Shown here piece by piece: positions 35,588 to 43,582 of a stretch of DNA of 64,000 bases. Position numbers and translations under genes: made by a program. The notes below the pieces were generated by a model. It did no database searches. It saw nothing but the letters and a program-made list of their open reading frames with translations, and was not told where the DNA came from. The first letter of the stretch is position 1; the number at the start of each line of letters is the position of its first letter. This stretch comes from Streptomyces tuirus (GTDB lineage Bacteria; Actinomycetota; Actinomycetes; Streptomycetales; Streptomycetaceae): assembly GCF_014701095.1 (NCBI RefSeq), contig NZ_AP023439.1:3212001-3276000 (forward strand), read 5' to 3'.

Positions 35588-36001
35588 ATGCTGCGTCCCG
35601 TGCCCGACACCGACGGCGCCCCCTTCTGGGAGTACGCCGCCCAGGGTGAACTGCGCGTCCAGGCCTGCGCCGCGTGCGGAGAGCTCCGCTTCCCGCCCCG
35701 GCCCTGCTGCCCGCACTGCCAGTCCTTCGAGAGCGCGTGGCGTCCGATGTCCGGCCGGGGCCGGGTCTGGTCGTACGTCGTCGCCCATCCGCCGCTGCTG
35801 CCCGACTACGCGGCGCGGGCGCCGTACGACGTGGTCGTCGTCGAGCTGGCCGAGGCGCCTCGCATCCGGCTGGTGGGGAACCTGGTCGGGGGGGCCGGGG
35901 AGCCGCTCGGCTCCCTGCCGCCGGAGAGCGTGCGCATCGGGGCCCGGGTGCAGGCCGTCTTCCACGACGGCCTCGTCCAGTGGGTTCCGGAGCGGCCATG
36001 A
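35588..36001 (+). CDS. DUF35 OB-fold / zinc-ribbon acyl-CoA-binding partner protein
   Basis: Protein of 137 residues. The N-terminal rubredoxin-like zinc ribbon has Cys27, Cys30, Cys41 and Cys44 (CAACGELRFPPRPCCPHC). The OB fold follows (GRVWSYVVAHPPLLPDYAARAPY). DUF35 proteins bind thiolase or aldolase partners and hydratases in steroid side-chain and polyketide pathways. Its stop overlaps the crotonase start (ATGA at 35998-36001) and it follows the thiolase by 10 bases. Confidence 0.92.
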   Translation: MLRPVPDTDGAPFWEYAAQGELRVQACAACGELRFPPRPCCPHCQSFESAWRPMSGRGRVWSYVVAHPPLLPDYAARAPYDVVVVELAEAPRIRLVGNLVGGAGEPLGSLPPESVRIGARVQAVFHDGLVQWVPERP

Positions 36002-36774
36002 GGAGCGTCCTCGTGCGGGCCGACCGGGACAGCGGGGTCGCCGTGGTGACGCTCAACCGGCCCGAGCGGCTCAACGCCGTCGACCTCGCCATGGCCGGCG
36101 AACTGGCCTCAACCTGGCACGAGTTGCGGTTCGGCGACGCCGTGCGCGCGATCGTCCTCACCGGGGCCGGTGAGCGGGCCTTCTGCACCGGCATCGACCG
36201 GGACGCCGTCGTGCCGCAGCCGGACTCGCCGTACGCGCAGGACGATCCGCTGCTCGGCATCGGCCCCAAGGCGAACGACCTGTGGAAACCGGTCGTCGCC
36301 GCGGTGCGCGGCATGGCCTGCGGGGGCGCCTTCTACCTGCTGGGCGAGGCCGAGTTCCTCGTCGCGGACACCACCGCCACCTTCTTCGACCCGCACACCA
36401 CCTACGGCATGGTCAGCGCCTACGAGTCGGTGCTGATGGCGCAGCGCATGCCGTACGGGGAGGTCGCGCGGATGGCGTTGATGGGGACGGCGGAACGGAT
36501 CTCGGCCCGGCGGGCCTACGAGGTCGGGCTGGTGTCGGAACTCGTGGCGGAGGGCGAGGCGTTGAGGGCGGCGGTCTCGTGCGCCGCGGTTCTCGCCGGG
36601 TATCCGACCGAGGCCGTCCAGGGCACCGTACGGGCGCTGTGGGCGGCGAGCGAGGCGGGGCGCTCGCAGGGGGTCGCGCAGGCGCCGCACCTCATCGCAC
36701 TCGGGAACGCGACGGGCGAGCGGCAGGCCCGGTTGTTCGGGGAGCGGTCGCGGGAGTACCGGTTGCGCGACTGA
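35998..36774 (+). CDS. Enoyl-CoA hydratase/isomerase-family protein
   Basis: Crotonase-fold protein of 258 residues. VAVVTLNRPERLNAVD is the start, IVLTGAGERAFCTGIDRD the first oxyanion region and AAVRGMACGGAFYLLGEAEFLVAD the second. The segment where many hydratases carry a catalytic Glu (FxxPE) reads FFDPHTTYGMV, so the chemistry may differ from simple hydration. It is translationally coupled to the DUF35 gene. Confidence 0.9.
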   Translation: MRSVLVRADRDSGVAVVTLNRPERLNAVDLAMAGELASTWHELRFGDAVRAIVLTGAGERAFCTGIDRDAVVPQPDSPYAQDDPLLGIGPKANDLWKPVVAAVRGMACGGAFYLLGEAEFLVADTTATFFDPHTTYGMVSAYESVLMAQRMPYGEVARMALMGTAERISARRAYEVGLVSELVAEGEALRAAVSCAAVLAGYPTEAVQGTVRALWAASEAGRSQGVAQAPHLIALGNATGERQARLFGERSREYRLRD

Positions 36775-36778
36775 CTTC

Positions 36779-36837
36779 CTGACGGAGCCGCGGGGCCGAC
36801 GCCTCGCGGGTCCGGCGCCCGCCGCGGGTCCCGTCAG
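36779..36837. terminator. Possible bidirectional hairpin
   Basis: CTGACGG at 36779-36785 can pair with CCGTCAG at 36831-36837, and the inner sequence is rich in self-pairing CCGCGG. It lies between the convergent crotonase and secreted-protein genes. The half-sites resemble the regulon palindrome but are 45 bases apart, so I read it as a terminator. Confidence 0.4.
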
Positions 36838-37469
36838 TCGTCGACGAGGGCCTGGCGGTCGGCCTCGCAGTGGTCGACCGAGGCCACCAGGCCCGAGCCG
36901 CCCACCCGGACGTCGACGGTGGCCCTGCCGTTCGCGGGGACCGTGACGTCCCCGTACCGGCTGACGACGGTGATGCCCCGGTCGTCCTCGAAGGTGACCG
37001 AGACGGAGAAGCCGGCCTTGCGGCCGTTGGGGTTGCTCACCTCGACGGTCGCGTACGGCCGGGCGGAGGTCGCACAGCTCACCAGCCGCGCCGTGCCGTC
37101 CTCCAGCTCCTTGCGGCTGCCGGAGCCGGAGGAGGACGTCGGTGTGGAGCCGTAGCCCGGCCTTCGGGTGTAGGAGCCGCCGCCGGTGCTGCTGCCACTG
37201 CCACTGCTACTGCTTCCGTAGTCATCGTCGTCGGAGCCGTAGGACCCGCCGCTCGATCCGCCGCTCGATCCGCCGGAGCCGTACGCGCCGCCGCTCGACG
37301 AGGACGAGCTCGAACTGTCGTGGTCCTGGCTGGAACTGCTGCACCCGCCGCCTCCGCCGCCGTGACCGTGGCTGCCGCCGCGGCCCCGGCCGGAGGAGAA
37401 TCCGGTCAGTGCCAGTACCACCAGGACCAGCACCGCCGTGAACCTGACCTTGCGCCCCCGTGTCTGCAT
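36834..37469 (-). CDS. Secreted Ser/Gly/Asp-rich protein
   Basis: Protein of 211 residues. A signal peptide or membrane anchor lies at about 8-26 (VRFTAVLVLVVLALTGFSSG). A low-complexity region (about 27-118) of Ser, Gly, Asp and Tyr follows, including DHDSSSSSSSS and GSDDDDYGSSSSG. The C-terminal globular domain of about 90 residues has two Cys (in LVSCATSARPYATVEVSNPN and VDHCEADRQ) and a beta-sandwich look. The function is unknown. It lies between the catabolic operon and the afsK-like gene. Confidence 0.75.
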   Translation of the reverse strand: MQTRGRKVRFTAVLVLVVLALTGFSSGRGRGGSHGHGGGGGGCSSSSQDHDSSSSSSSSGGAYGSGGSSGGSSGGSYGSDDDDYGSSSSGSGSSTGGGSYTRRPGYGSTPTSSSGSGSRKELEDGTARLVSCATSARPYATVEVSNPNGRKAGFSVSVTFEDDRGITVVSRYGDVTVPANGRATVDVRVGGSGLVASVDHCEADRQALVDD

Positions 37470-37633
37470 GACGGAGAGCCTAGTGATCAGCTGTCACGGT
37501 CATGTCACCGCGTGGCGACCGGTGCGTGCCCGGCGTAGCGTCGGGGGTGGAAGCGGTGAACCGCTTCCCGACAAGCGACGGCCGCCGTCCGCAACCCCTT
37601 CCGCACACCGGTACGACGGCCGTCCCGGGCCGG

Positions 37634-40012
37634 TCAGGCGGTGCGCGCCGTGCCCGTGCCCTTCTCCGCGTCCAGCGCGTACACACAGCGGTCCTTGCTG
37701 CACGCGTACACCACCCCGTCCCGGACGACCGGGGAGCCGGTGATCTCGCCGCCGGTGGCGAGTTTCCAGCGCAGCCGGCCGTCGTCGGCCTTCAGGGTGT
37801 AGAGCAGGTGGTCGGTGGAGCCGAAGTGGATCCGGCCCTCGGCCACCGAGGGGGCGCCGACGATGTCGCCGCCTGCCTGGAAGCGCCACTTGGGCGTGCC
37901 GGTGACCGCGTCGAGGGTGTAGAGGCCCTTCCCGCTGCCCACGTGGACGTGGCCGGCGGCGACCAGGACGGGGTCGACGGAGGAGCGGGACTCGGTGGCG
38001 ATGCGCCAGCGGTCGCGGCCGTCGGTGGCGTCGAGGGCGTAGACGGTGCCGAGGTAGTCGGCGAGGTAGATGCCGCCGCCGGTGACGGCAGGGCCGGGGA
38101 CGAACGTGGGCGGGCTGAGGAACACGGCCGGGGCCTCGAAGTGCCACTTCACGTGCCCGGCGGCCACGTCCAGGGCGAGGACGCGGGTGCCGGCGCAGAC
38201 GTAGACGTAGCCGTCGGTGGCCTGGGTGAGCCGGATCGGCACGCCGCCGCAGGAGGCCGCGTCGCCGATCGGGTACGACCAGCGCTCCTCGCCGGTGCGG
38301 GCGTCCAGGGCGCGCAGCCGGGCGTCCTGCCACACGTAGACCGTGCCGTCGTGCAGGGCGGGCCCGGCCTCGGGGGACTCGAAGTCGGACTGGCAGCCGG
38401 TGATCTCCCAGAGCTTCTGGCCGCCGGTGGCCTCCCAGCCCTGGACGCCGCCGCCGCGGGTGCCGGTGACGACGGTGCCGCGCCCGGCCTGGAGCGAGTA
38501 GACCCAGGCGTCCGTCTGGAGCCGCCACAGGTCGGCGCCCTCACGGGCGTCGAGGGCGAACAGGGTGGGCCCGTCGGAGGCGTGGATCCGGCCGTCCGCG
38601 ACCGCCATGGACCAGGCGACGTCCCGGGTCTTGAAGCGGCGGCGGCCGGTGGCGACGTCCAGCGCGTGCACCTCGAAGGAGGTGACGTAGACCAGGTCGT
38701 CGGCGACGGAGGGCGTGCCCCAGACGTCGTTGGACATGCGGAAGCGCCAGGGCCGCCAGCCCCCGGCCTGCTCCGGCGGCGCGGCCGGGGCCGGAGGGGT
38801 GGTGACGGCGGGGCCCACGGCGGGGTCGGTGCCGTTGACACCGGGGCGGGGCTTGGACCAGGAGGCGGCGAGGGCGGCCTCCGGCCGGGGCGCGGCGACG
38901 GCGGCGGCGCGCACGTCGGCGACGCGCGGGCCCGGGCCGATCGGCACCGGGACGCCGGCCAGGCGGACCGGGCCGGTGTCGGGGCCGCCGGCCGGGGCCG
39001 GTACGGGCACCGGGACGACGGGGTCGTGCGAGGGCGGGGGCGGGATGGGCGCGGGGCCGGGGGCGGGGCGTCCGCCGCCGCCGCGGGCCGCGCCGGGGGC
39101 GGGCTTGCCGGCCGGCCGGCCGTTGCGGCGGGACTCGATCAGGCTCACGGCCCGCTCGGGCAGCCACGCGGAGGCCGTACCGCTGTCGTCGGAGCCGGAG
39201 CCGAAGAGATGCGGGGCCAGCTGGGACTGGAGGTCGGCCGGGTTGGGGCGGGCCGTCGCCTCCATCTGCATACAGGACTCGATGAGCGGACGCAGTTCGT
39301 CCGGGAGGCCCTCCAGGTCCGGGCCCTCGCGCAGCAGCATGAAGACCGTCTCGACCGGGTTGGCGCCGTGGAAGGGCGGGTGCCCGGTGGCGGCGAACAC
39401 CAGCATCGAGCCGAGGGAGAAGACGTCGCTGGCGCCGGTGACGCTGCGGGAGTCCTTGGCCTGCTCGGGCGACATGTAGGCGGGGGTGCCGACGGCGACG
39501 TTGGTCATCGTCAGACGTGTGTTCGACACGCCCGACGCGATACCGAAGTCGATCACCCGGGGGCCGTCCTCGACGACGAGGACGTTCGACGGCTTGAGGT
39601 CCCGGTGCACCAGCCCCGCGCCGTGGATGGACTGGAGCGCCTCGGCCACGCCCGCCGCCAGCCAGCGCACCGCCTGGGCCGGCAGGGGGCCGCAGTCGTT
39701 CACTATCTCCTCGAGGGAGGGCGCGGGGACGTACGCGGTGGCCAGCCACGGCACGGCGGCGCGCGGGTCGGCGTCCACGACCGCGGCCGTGTAGAAGCCG
39801 GAGACGGCGCGGGCCGCCTCCACCTCACGCGTGAAGCGGACCCGGAACAGCTGGTCCTCGGCCAGCTCCGTCCGGACGGTCTTGATCGCCACGCGCCGGC
39901 CGGACGCCGAACGCGCGAGATAGACCAGCCCCATGCCGCCGGCACCCAGCCGTCCCAGCACCTCGAACGGCCCGATCCGCCGCGGATCGTGCTGCGTCAG
40001 CTGATCCACCAC
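37634..40012 (-). CDS. afsK: AfsK-type Ser/Thr protein kinase with C-terminal PQQ-like beta-propeller
   Basis: Kinase of 792 residues (S. coelicolor AfsK is about 799). The N-terminal kinase domain has GAGGMG at 23-28, the ATP lysine K44 in VAIK, the HRDLKPSN loop with Asp138 and DFG at 155-157. A Pro/Ala-rich linker of about 130 residues follows. The C-terminal half contains repeated PQQ-type blades (for example [34 protein letters not shown]). The GTG at 40012 is preceded by GGGAGG; the start [20 protein letters not shown] agrees with AfsK as I know it. AfsK phosphorylates AfsR. Confidence 0.95.
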   Translation of the reverse strand: MVDQLTQHDPRRIGPFEVLGRLGAGGMGLVYLARSASGRRVAIKTVRTELAEDQLFRVRFTREVEAARAVSGFYTAAVVDADPRAAVPWLATAYVPAPSLEEIVNDCGPLPAQAVRWLAAGVAEALQSIHGAGLVHRDLKPSNVLVVEDGPRVIDFGIASGVSNTRLTMTNVAVGTPAYMSPEQAKDSRSVTGASDVFSLGSMLVFAATGHPPFHGANPVETVFMLLREGPDLEGLPDELRPLIESCMQMEATARPNPADLQSQLAPHLFGSGSDDSGTASAWLPERAVSLIESRRNGRPAGKPAPGAARGGGGRPAPGPAPIPPPPSHDPVVPVPVPAPAGGPDTGPVRLAGVPVPIGPGPRVADVRAAAVAAPRPEAALAASWSKPRPGVNGTDPAVGPAVTTPPAPAAPPEQAGGWRPWRFRMSNDVWGTPSVADDLVYVTSFEVHALDVATGRRRFKTRDVAWSMAVADGRIHASDGPTLFALDAREGADLWRLQTDAWVYSLQAGRGTVVTGTRGGGVQGWEATGGQKLWEITGCQSDFESPEAGPALHDGTVYVWQDARLRALDARTGEERWSYPIGDAASCGGVPIRLTQATDGYVYVCAGTRVLALDVAAGHVKWHFEAPAVFLSPPTFVPGPAVTGGGIYLADYLGTVYALDATDGRDRWRIATESRSSVDPVLVAAGHVHVGSGKGLYTLDAVTGTPKWRFQAGGDIVGAPSVAEGRIHFGSTDHLLYTLKADDGRLRWKLATGGEITGSPVVRDGVVYACSKDRCVYALDAEKGTGTARTA

Positions 40013-40204
40013 TCTGCCTGCCACCTCCCCGTACGCGCCGCGCCGAGCCACATGTTCCACGCGACCCCGTGCAGCGTCTCACCACCGCACCGCCATGGCG
40101 GCACGCACCCTGATTCTTCCTGGCCGGAGCCCCGGTTGCGAACCCGGTGACAATTGGGATGTCTCGACACAGAAGTGATCAAACGATGACCAAACAATGC
40201 CTGG

Positions 40205-40930
40205 TCAGCGGTGCAGCAGCGCGAAGGACGCCCCCTGATTGTCCGTGACGACGGCGACCTCGCCGTACGACGTCTCGAAGGGCGGGACCTGGACCCGTCC
40301 GCCGAGCCGCGTCACGTCCTCCAGCGCGGCCGCCATGTCCTCGACGGCGAAGTGCACGAGGAAGTGGGGCGGCATCTCGGCCGGGTACACGTCGGAGACG
40401 GGGGCGCGGCCGAAGTCGGGCTCGGCGTCCGGCCCGAACAGGGCCTCCCGGAAGAGGTCGCCGTAGAAGGCGTTGGCCGCCTCGGTGTCCCGGGCGTACA
40501 GCTCCGCCCAGGCGAAGGTGCCCGGCTCGTGCCGCTTGCCGAAGCCGGGGTGCTCCTCCGGCTGCCACAGGGCGAAGACGGCGCCCTCGGGGTCGGTGAC
40601 GAGCGCGGTGACGCCCAGGTCCCCGGCCGGCACGGGCGCCGAGACGATCTGCCCGCCCGCGTCCCGGATGCGCCGGGCCAGGGCCGGGGCGTCCGGGGTC
40701 GCGAAGTACACCGTCCAGACGGTGGGCAGCCGCCCGTCCACCTTGCGGACCAGGGCGGCCACCGGTTCGCCGTCCTTCAGCGCCTCGGTGAAGGAGCCGA
40801 ACCACTCGTCCTGGAAGGTCCACCCGAAAAGTTCACCGTAGAATCGCTTGCCCGCCTCGACGTCGCGAAGCTGCGCGTCCACCCAGCAGGGGACGCCCTC
40901 TCCGTACACCGATGCCCTGTTTTCGGCCAT
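40205..40930 (-). CDS. VOC (glyoxalase/bleomycin-resistance) family protein
   Basis: Protein of 241 residues built of two vicinal-oxygen-chelate halves. The first runs from PCWVDAQLRDVEAGKRFYGELFGW to LVTDPEGAVFALWQPEE. The second runs from AELYARDTEAANAFYGDLF to VVTDNQGASFALLHR. Such duplicated VOC proteins bind small ligands or metals. It is divergent from the TetR gene over 122 bases and no palindrome lies directly before it, so membership in the regulon is not shown. Confidence 0.9.
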   Translation of the reverse strand: MAENRASVYGEGVPCWVDAQLRDVEAGKRFYGELFGWTFQDEWFGSFTEALKDGEPVAALVRKVDGRLPTVWTVYFATPDAPALARRIRDAGGQIVSAPVPAGDLGVTALVTDPEGAVFALWQPEEHPGFGKRHEPGTFAWAELYARDTEAANAFYGDLFREALFGPDAEPDFGRAPVSDVYPAEMPPHFLVHFAVEDMAAALEDVTRLGGRVQVPPFETSYGEVAVVTDNQGASFALLHR

Positions 40931-41044
40931 GCCGCCAACGTAACCGCGTCCGCCGCACCCCGCAGACCAGGCACACCAGTCCCGGTACTCCCTTGCACCC
41001 CATTTGCAGTCGGCCGAATCGCGCCCCGATCACGCCTCGGTAAG

Positions 41045-41059
41045 CTGACGGCATGACAG
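41045..41059. promoter_or_regulatory. Degenerate regulon site over the TetR start codon
   Basis: CTGACG-GCA-TGACAG: the left half is perfect and the right half matches at 4 of 6 positions. It overlaps the ATG of the TetR gene at 41053. A TAAGCT -10-like hexamer (41041-41046) lies 6 bases before the ATG, so a leaderless, self-controlled promoter is possible. Confidence 0.4.
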
Positions 41060-41700
41060 GACAAGTGCGTACCGTCGACGGCCGGGTGGCCGGCCGGCGT
41101 GGGCAGGCGACCCGGCAGAAGCTGCTCGACTGCCTCAGCGAGATGCTCAGCTCCTCCCCGTACCGGGACGTCAAAGTCATCGATGTCGCCCGGAAAGCGG
41201 GCACTTCGCCCGCGACCTTCTACCAGTACTTCCCGGACGTCGAGGGCGCCGTTCTGGAGATCGCCGAGCAAGTGGCCACCGAGGGCGCCGCGTTGACGGA
41301 GCTCCTGGAAGGCCGCTCCTGGGCCGGCAAGGCCGGCTGGCAGACGGCACAGGAACTCGTCGACGGCTTCCTGGAGTTCTGGCGCAAGAACGACGCCATC
41401 CTGCGGGTCGTCGATCTCGGTGCCGCCGAGGGCGACAAGCGCTTCTACAAACTCCGGATGAAGATCCTCAACTCGGTGAACAACTCCCTGGCGGACGCCG
41501 TCGCCGAGCTCCAGGCCAAGGGCAGGGTCGACAAGGACGTGAACCCGGCGGCCATCGCCGGTTCGCTGGTCGCGATGCTCGCGGCCGTCGCCGCCCACCA
41601 GAAGGGCTTCTCCTCCTGGGGCGTGAAACAGGCCGAACTGAAGCCGAACCTCGCCCTGTTGGTGCACCTGGGCGTCACCGGCCGGAAGCCGGCGAAATAG
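41053..41700 (+). CDS. TetR-family transcriptional regulator, candidate master regulator of the regulon
   Basis: Protein of 215 residues. The N-terminal TetR HTH spans about 18-65 (GQATRQKLLDCLSEMLSS, then VIDVARKAGTSPATFYQYFP). A helical ligand-binding domain follows, with an FWRKNDAILRVVDLGAAEGDKRFYK segment. No Shine-Dalgarno precedes the ATG. TetR dimers usually bind palindromes about 15 bp long with short spacers, which fits CTGACG-N3-CGTCAG, and this is the only TetR protein in the window. A CoA thioester would be a usual ligand. The link to the sites is inference. Confidence 0.92.
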   Translation: MTGQVRTVDGRVAGRRGQATRQKLLDCLSEMLSSSPYRDVKVIDVARKAGTSPATFYQYFPDVEGAVLEIAEQVATEGAALTELLEGRSWAGKAGWQTAQELVDGFLEFWRKNDAILRVVDLGAAEGDKRFYKLRMKILNSVNNSLADAVAELQAKGRVDKDVNPAAIAGSLVAMLAAVAAHQKGFSSWGVKQAELKPNLALLVHLGVTGRKPAK

Positions 41701-41739
41701 CGCGGCGCGACAGCCTCTTACCTCCCACGTCCTGTCTGG

Positions 41740-41773
41740 CAGGCGGTGGTCCACCCGGGTGGACCACCGCCTG
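41740..41773. terminator. Perfect 34-bp palindrome between convergent genes
   Basis: CAGGCGGTGGTCCACCC (41740-41756) is followed at once by its exact reverse complement (41757-41773). It lies between the TetR stop (41700) and the end of the convergent DUF385 gene (41794), the right place for a bidirectional terminator. Confidence 0.85.
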
Positions 41774-41793
41774 TCGCGCTCTCGCCGTCCGTG

Positions 41794-42264
41794 CTACCGC
41801 CGCACGAGCCGGAACACCCGGATCTCCCGCTCCACCCGCGCCTGGTACGCCGCGTACGGCGGCCAGAACCGCAGCAGCGCCCGCCAGGCCGCCGCCCGCT
41901 CCTCCCCCGCCAGCAGCCGGGCCGTGACCGGGACGTCCCGGCCCTTCCAGCTGATATCCGCGTCGGGATGTGCGAGCAGGTTGTGACTCCAGGCGGGGTG
42001 CCCCGGCCGCCCGAAGTCGGACCCGACGAGGATCCAGGAGCCCCCGCCGTCCTCGGGCATGCAGGCCAGGGGCGTACGGCGGGGCAGTCCGCTCCGCGCT
42101 CCCGTCGAGGTCAGCACGACCCCCGGGAGCAGTTGCGCGCTGAGCAGCACCTTTCCCCTGGTGAGCCGGTGGACGGCACGGTCGAGGGCGGGCACCACGT
42201 GCGGTGCCACGCGGGCGAAGCCCCTGGTCGACGACACTCGCTGCACCACACGCGCACCCCTCAT
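41794..42264 (-). CDS. DUF385 / nitroreductase-family deazaflavin-dependent protein
   Basis: Protein of 156 residues of the F420-binding Ddn-like split-barrel family. LLPGVVLTSTGARSGLPRRTPLACMPEDGG and WSHNLLAHPDADISWKGRDVPVTARLL are the signatures, and it ends WPPYAAYQARVEREIRVFRL. Its ATG overlaps the stop of the acyl-CoA dehydrogenase (ATGA at 42261-42264), so it belongs to the regulon operon starting at 43478. It could reduce an unsaturated acyl or ring intermediate. Confidence 0.9.
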   Translation of the reverse strand: MRGARVVQRVSSTRGFARVAPHVVPALDRAVHRLTRGKVLLSAQLLPGVVLTSTGARSGLPRRTPLACMPEDGGGSWILVGSDFGRPGHPAWSHNLLAHPDADISWKGRDVPVTARLLAGEERAAAWRALLRFWPPYAAYQARVEREIRVFRLVRR

Positions 42265-43478
42265 GGGCCGGCCTCCTCGAAGACGTGTGCCGCGTCGGCC
42301 GCGTGTGCCCGCAGCCGGTGCACCGGCCCGAACAGCAGCTCGTCGCCCGCGGCACGCTTGAAGTACGGGTGAGCCTCGTGCTCCCAGGTGAAGCCGATGC
42401 CGCCGTGCAGCTGGATCCCGTCGGCGGCGGCGCGGCGCAGCGCTTCGAGCGCCTGGGCGAGAGCGAGAGCGCCGGCCGTCTCCTCGCGGACGGTTGCGGT
42501 CCCGCCAACGGTGAGGCTCGTGGTGGCGGCCGCCCAGGCCGCGTAGTACGCCGCGGAGCGGGCCGCCTGGACCTGGACGTACGCGTCGGCCAGCCGGTGC
42601 TTGACCGCCTGGAAGGAGCCGACCGGCCGCCCGAACTGCTCGCGCTGCCCGACGTACTCGACGGTCCGCTCCAGCATCCGGCCGGCCGCCCCGACGGCCT
42701 CGGCGGCGAGACAGGCGGCGACGGTGTCACCGAGCCGGGCGAGGGCGGGGAGGGGGTCGACGGTCTCGTCGCCCAGCAACTCGGCGAGTACGTGACGCAG
42801 TTGGATCCGGCCTTGCGGGCGAGTGGCGTCCAGCGTGGTCTGCCGTACGCGGGTGAGCCCGGTGGCGTCCCCGCGCACCAGGAAGAGCAGGACCCGGGAG
42901 CGGGCGAACCCCCCGGTGTGCGCCGCGACCACGAGCAGCCCGGCGCTGTGCCCGTCGAGGACCTGGTCGGCCTGCCCGTACAGCTGCCAGCCGCCCTCGG
43001 CCCGCCGGGCCTGGACTCCCCCGGCCCGCCCCCCGCCGGCCCACCCCCCGTGCCGGTCGAGGCCGGTGAGCGCGAGGGCGGTGGCGAGAGCGGGGCCCGG
43101 TACGGCGAGGGCGGCGGTGAGGGCGCCGGAGGCGATGCGGGGCAGGAGGTCGGCGCACTGGGCGTCGGTGCCGAGGGCGAGCAGCAGCGGGGCGGCGAGG
43201 ACGGCGGTGGCGAGCAGCGGGGTGGGGGCGAGGGCGCGGCCCGTCTCCTCGCAGGCCAGGGCCAGTTCGGTCGCCGTGCAGCCGGCACCGCCGTAGGCCG
43301 CGGGGAGGGCCAGTCCGGGCAGGCCGAGTTGCCCGGCGAGGGTGGCCCACAGGGCGGGGTCGTGCCCGGCGGGGGTGCCGACGGCGGCCCGCAGCTCGTC
43401 CGGACCGCACCGCTTGCCGAGCAGCTCGCGCAGGGTGCGGCGGATCTCGTGCTGTTCGTCGGTGAAGCGGGCGTCCAT
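42261..43478 (-). CDS. Acyl-CoA dehydrogenase-family protein
   Basis: FadE-type flavoprotein of 405 residues. The N-terminus (FTDEQHEIRRTLRELLGKR) and LGLPGLALPAAYGGAGCTATELALACEETGRAL are typical. The C-terminal half has YVGQREQFGRPVGSFQAVKHRLAD and QLHGGIGFTWEHEAHPYFKRA. The usual YEGT-type glutamate segment is missing, as in one subunit of heteromeric alpha2-beta2 enzymes acting on steroid side chains. It is coupled to DUF385 downstream, and palindrome site 6 lies 19 bases upstream of its ATG. Confidence 0.92.
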   Translation of the reverse strand: MDARFTDEQHEIRRTLRELLGKRCGPDELRAAVGTPAGHDPALWATLAGQLGLPGLALPAAYGGAGCTATELALACEETGRALAPTPLLATAVLAAPLLLALGTDAQCADLLPRIASGALTAALAVPGPALATALALTGLDRHGGWAGGGRAGGVQARRAEGGWQLYGQADQVLDGHSAGLLVVAAHTGGFARSRVLLFLVRGDATGLTRVRQTTLDATRPQGRIQLRHVLAELLGDETVDPLPALARLGDTVAACLAAEAVGAAGRMLERTVEYVGQREQFGRPVGSFQAVKHRLADAYVQVQAARSAAYYAAWAAATTSLTVGGTATVREETAGALALAQALEALRRAAADGIQLHGGIGFTWEHEAHPYFKRAAGDELLFGPVHRLRAHAADAAHVFEEAGP

Positions 43479-43497
43479 GGGGCACCTCTCTCCGCAT

Positions 43498-43512
43498 CTG
43501 ACGGTGCGTCAT
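43498..43512. promoter_or_regulatory. Regulon palindrome, site 6 (one mismatch)
   Basis: CTGACG-GTG-CGTCAT. It lies 19 bases upstream of the acyl-CoA dehydrogenase start (43478) in the divergent region shared with the thiolase at 43583. Confidence 0.75.
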
Positions 43513-43563
43513 ATTAGGGCGGCGCATCAGGGAAGCCCAGAGCCCTGCCATGCCCGCCACGAT

Positions 43564-43578
43564 CTGATGTACCGTCAG
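43564..43578. promoter_or_regulatory. Regulon palindrome, site 7 (one mismatch)
   Basis: CTGATG-TAC-CGTCAG, followed by ATTC and the ATG of the thiolase at 43583. Only 4 bases separate it from the start codon, leaving no room for a Shine-Dalgarno. Confidence 0.75.
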
Positions 43579-43582
43579 ATTC

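Noticed and set aside
36779..36837. A further regulon operator formed by CTGACGG and CCGTCAG
   Set aside because: The half-sites are 45 bases apart and lie between convergent genes, not before a start. A hairpin terminator explains them better.
29341..40012. An antibiotic biosynthetic gene cluster around the AfsR-type regulator
   Set aside because: No polyketide synthase, peptide synthetase, terpene cyclase or tailoring set is present. The thiolases, DUF35 proteins and acyl-CoA enzymes are catabolic in pattern.
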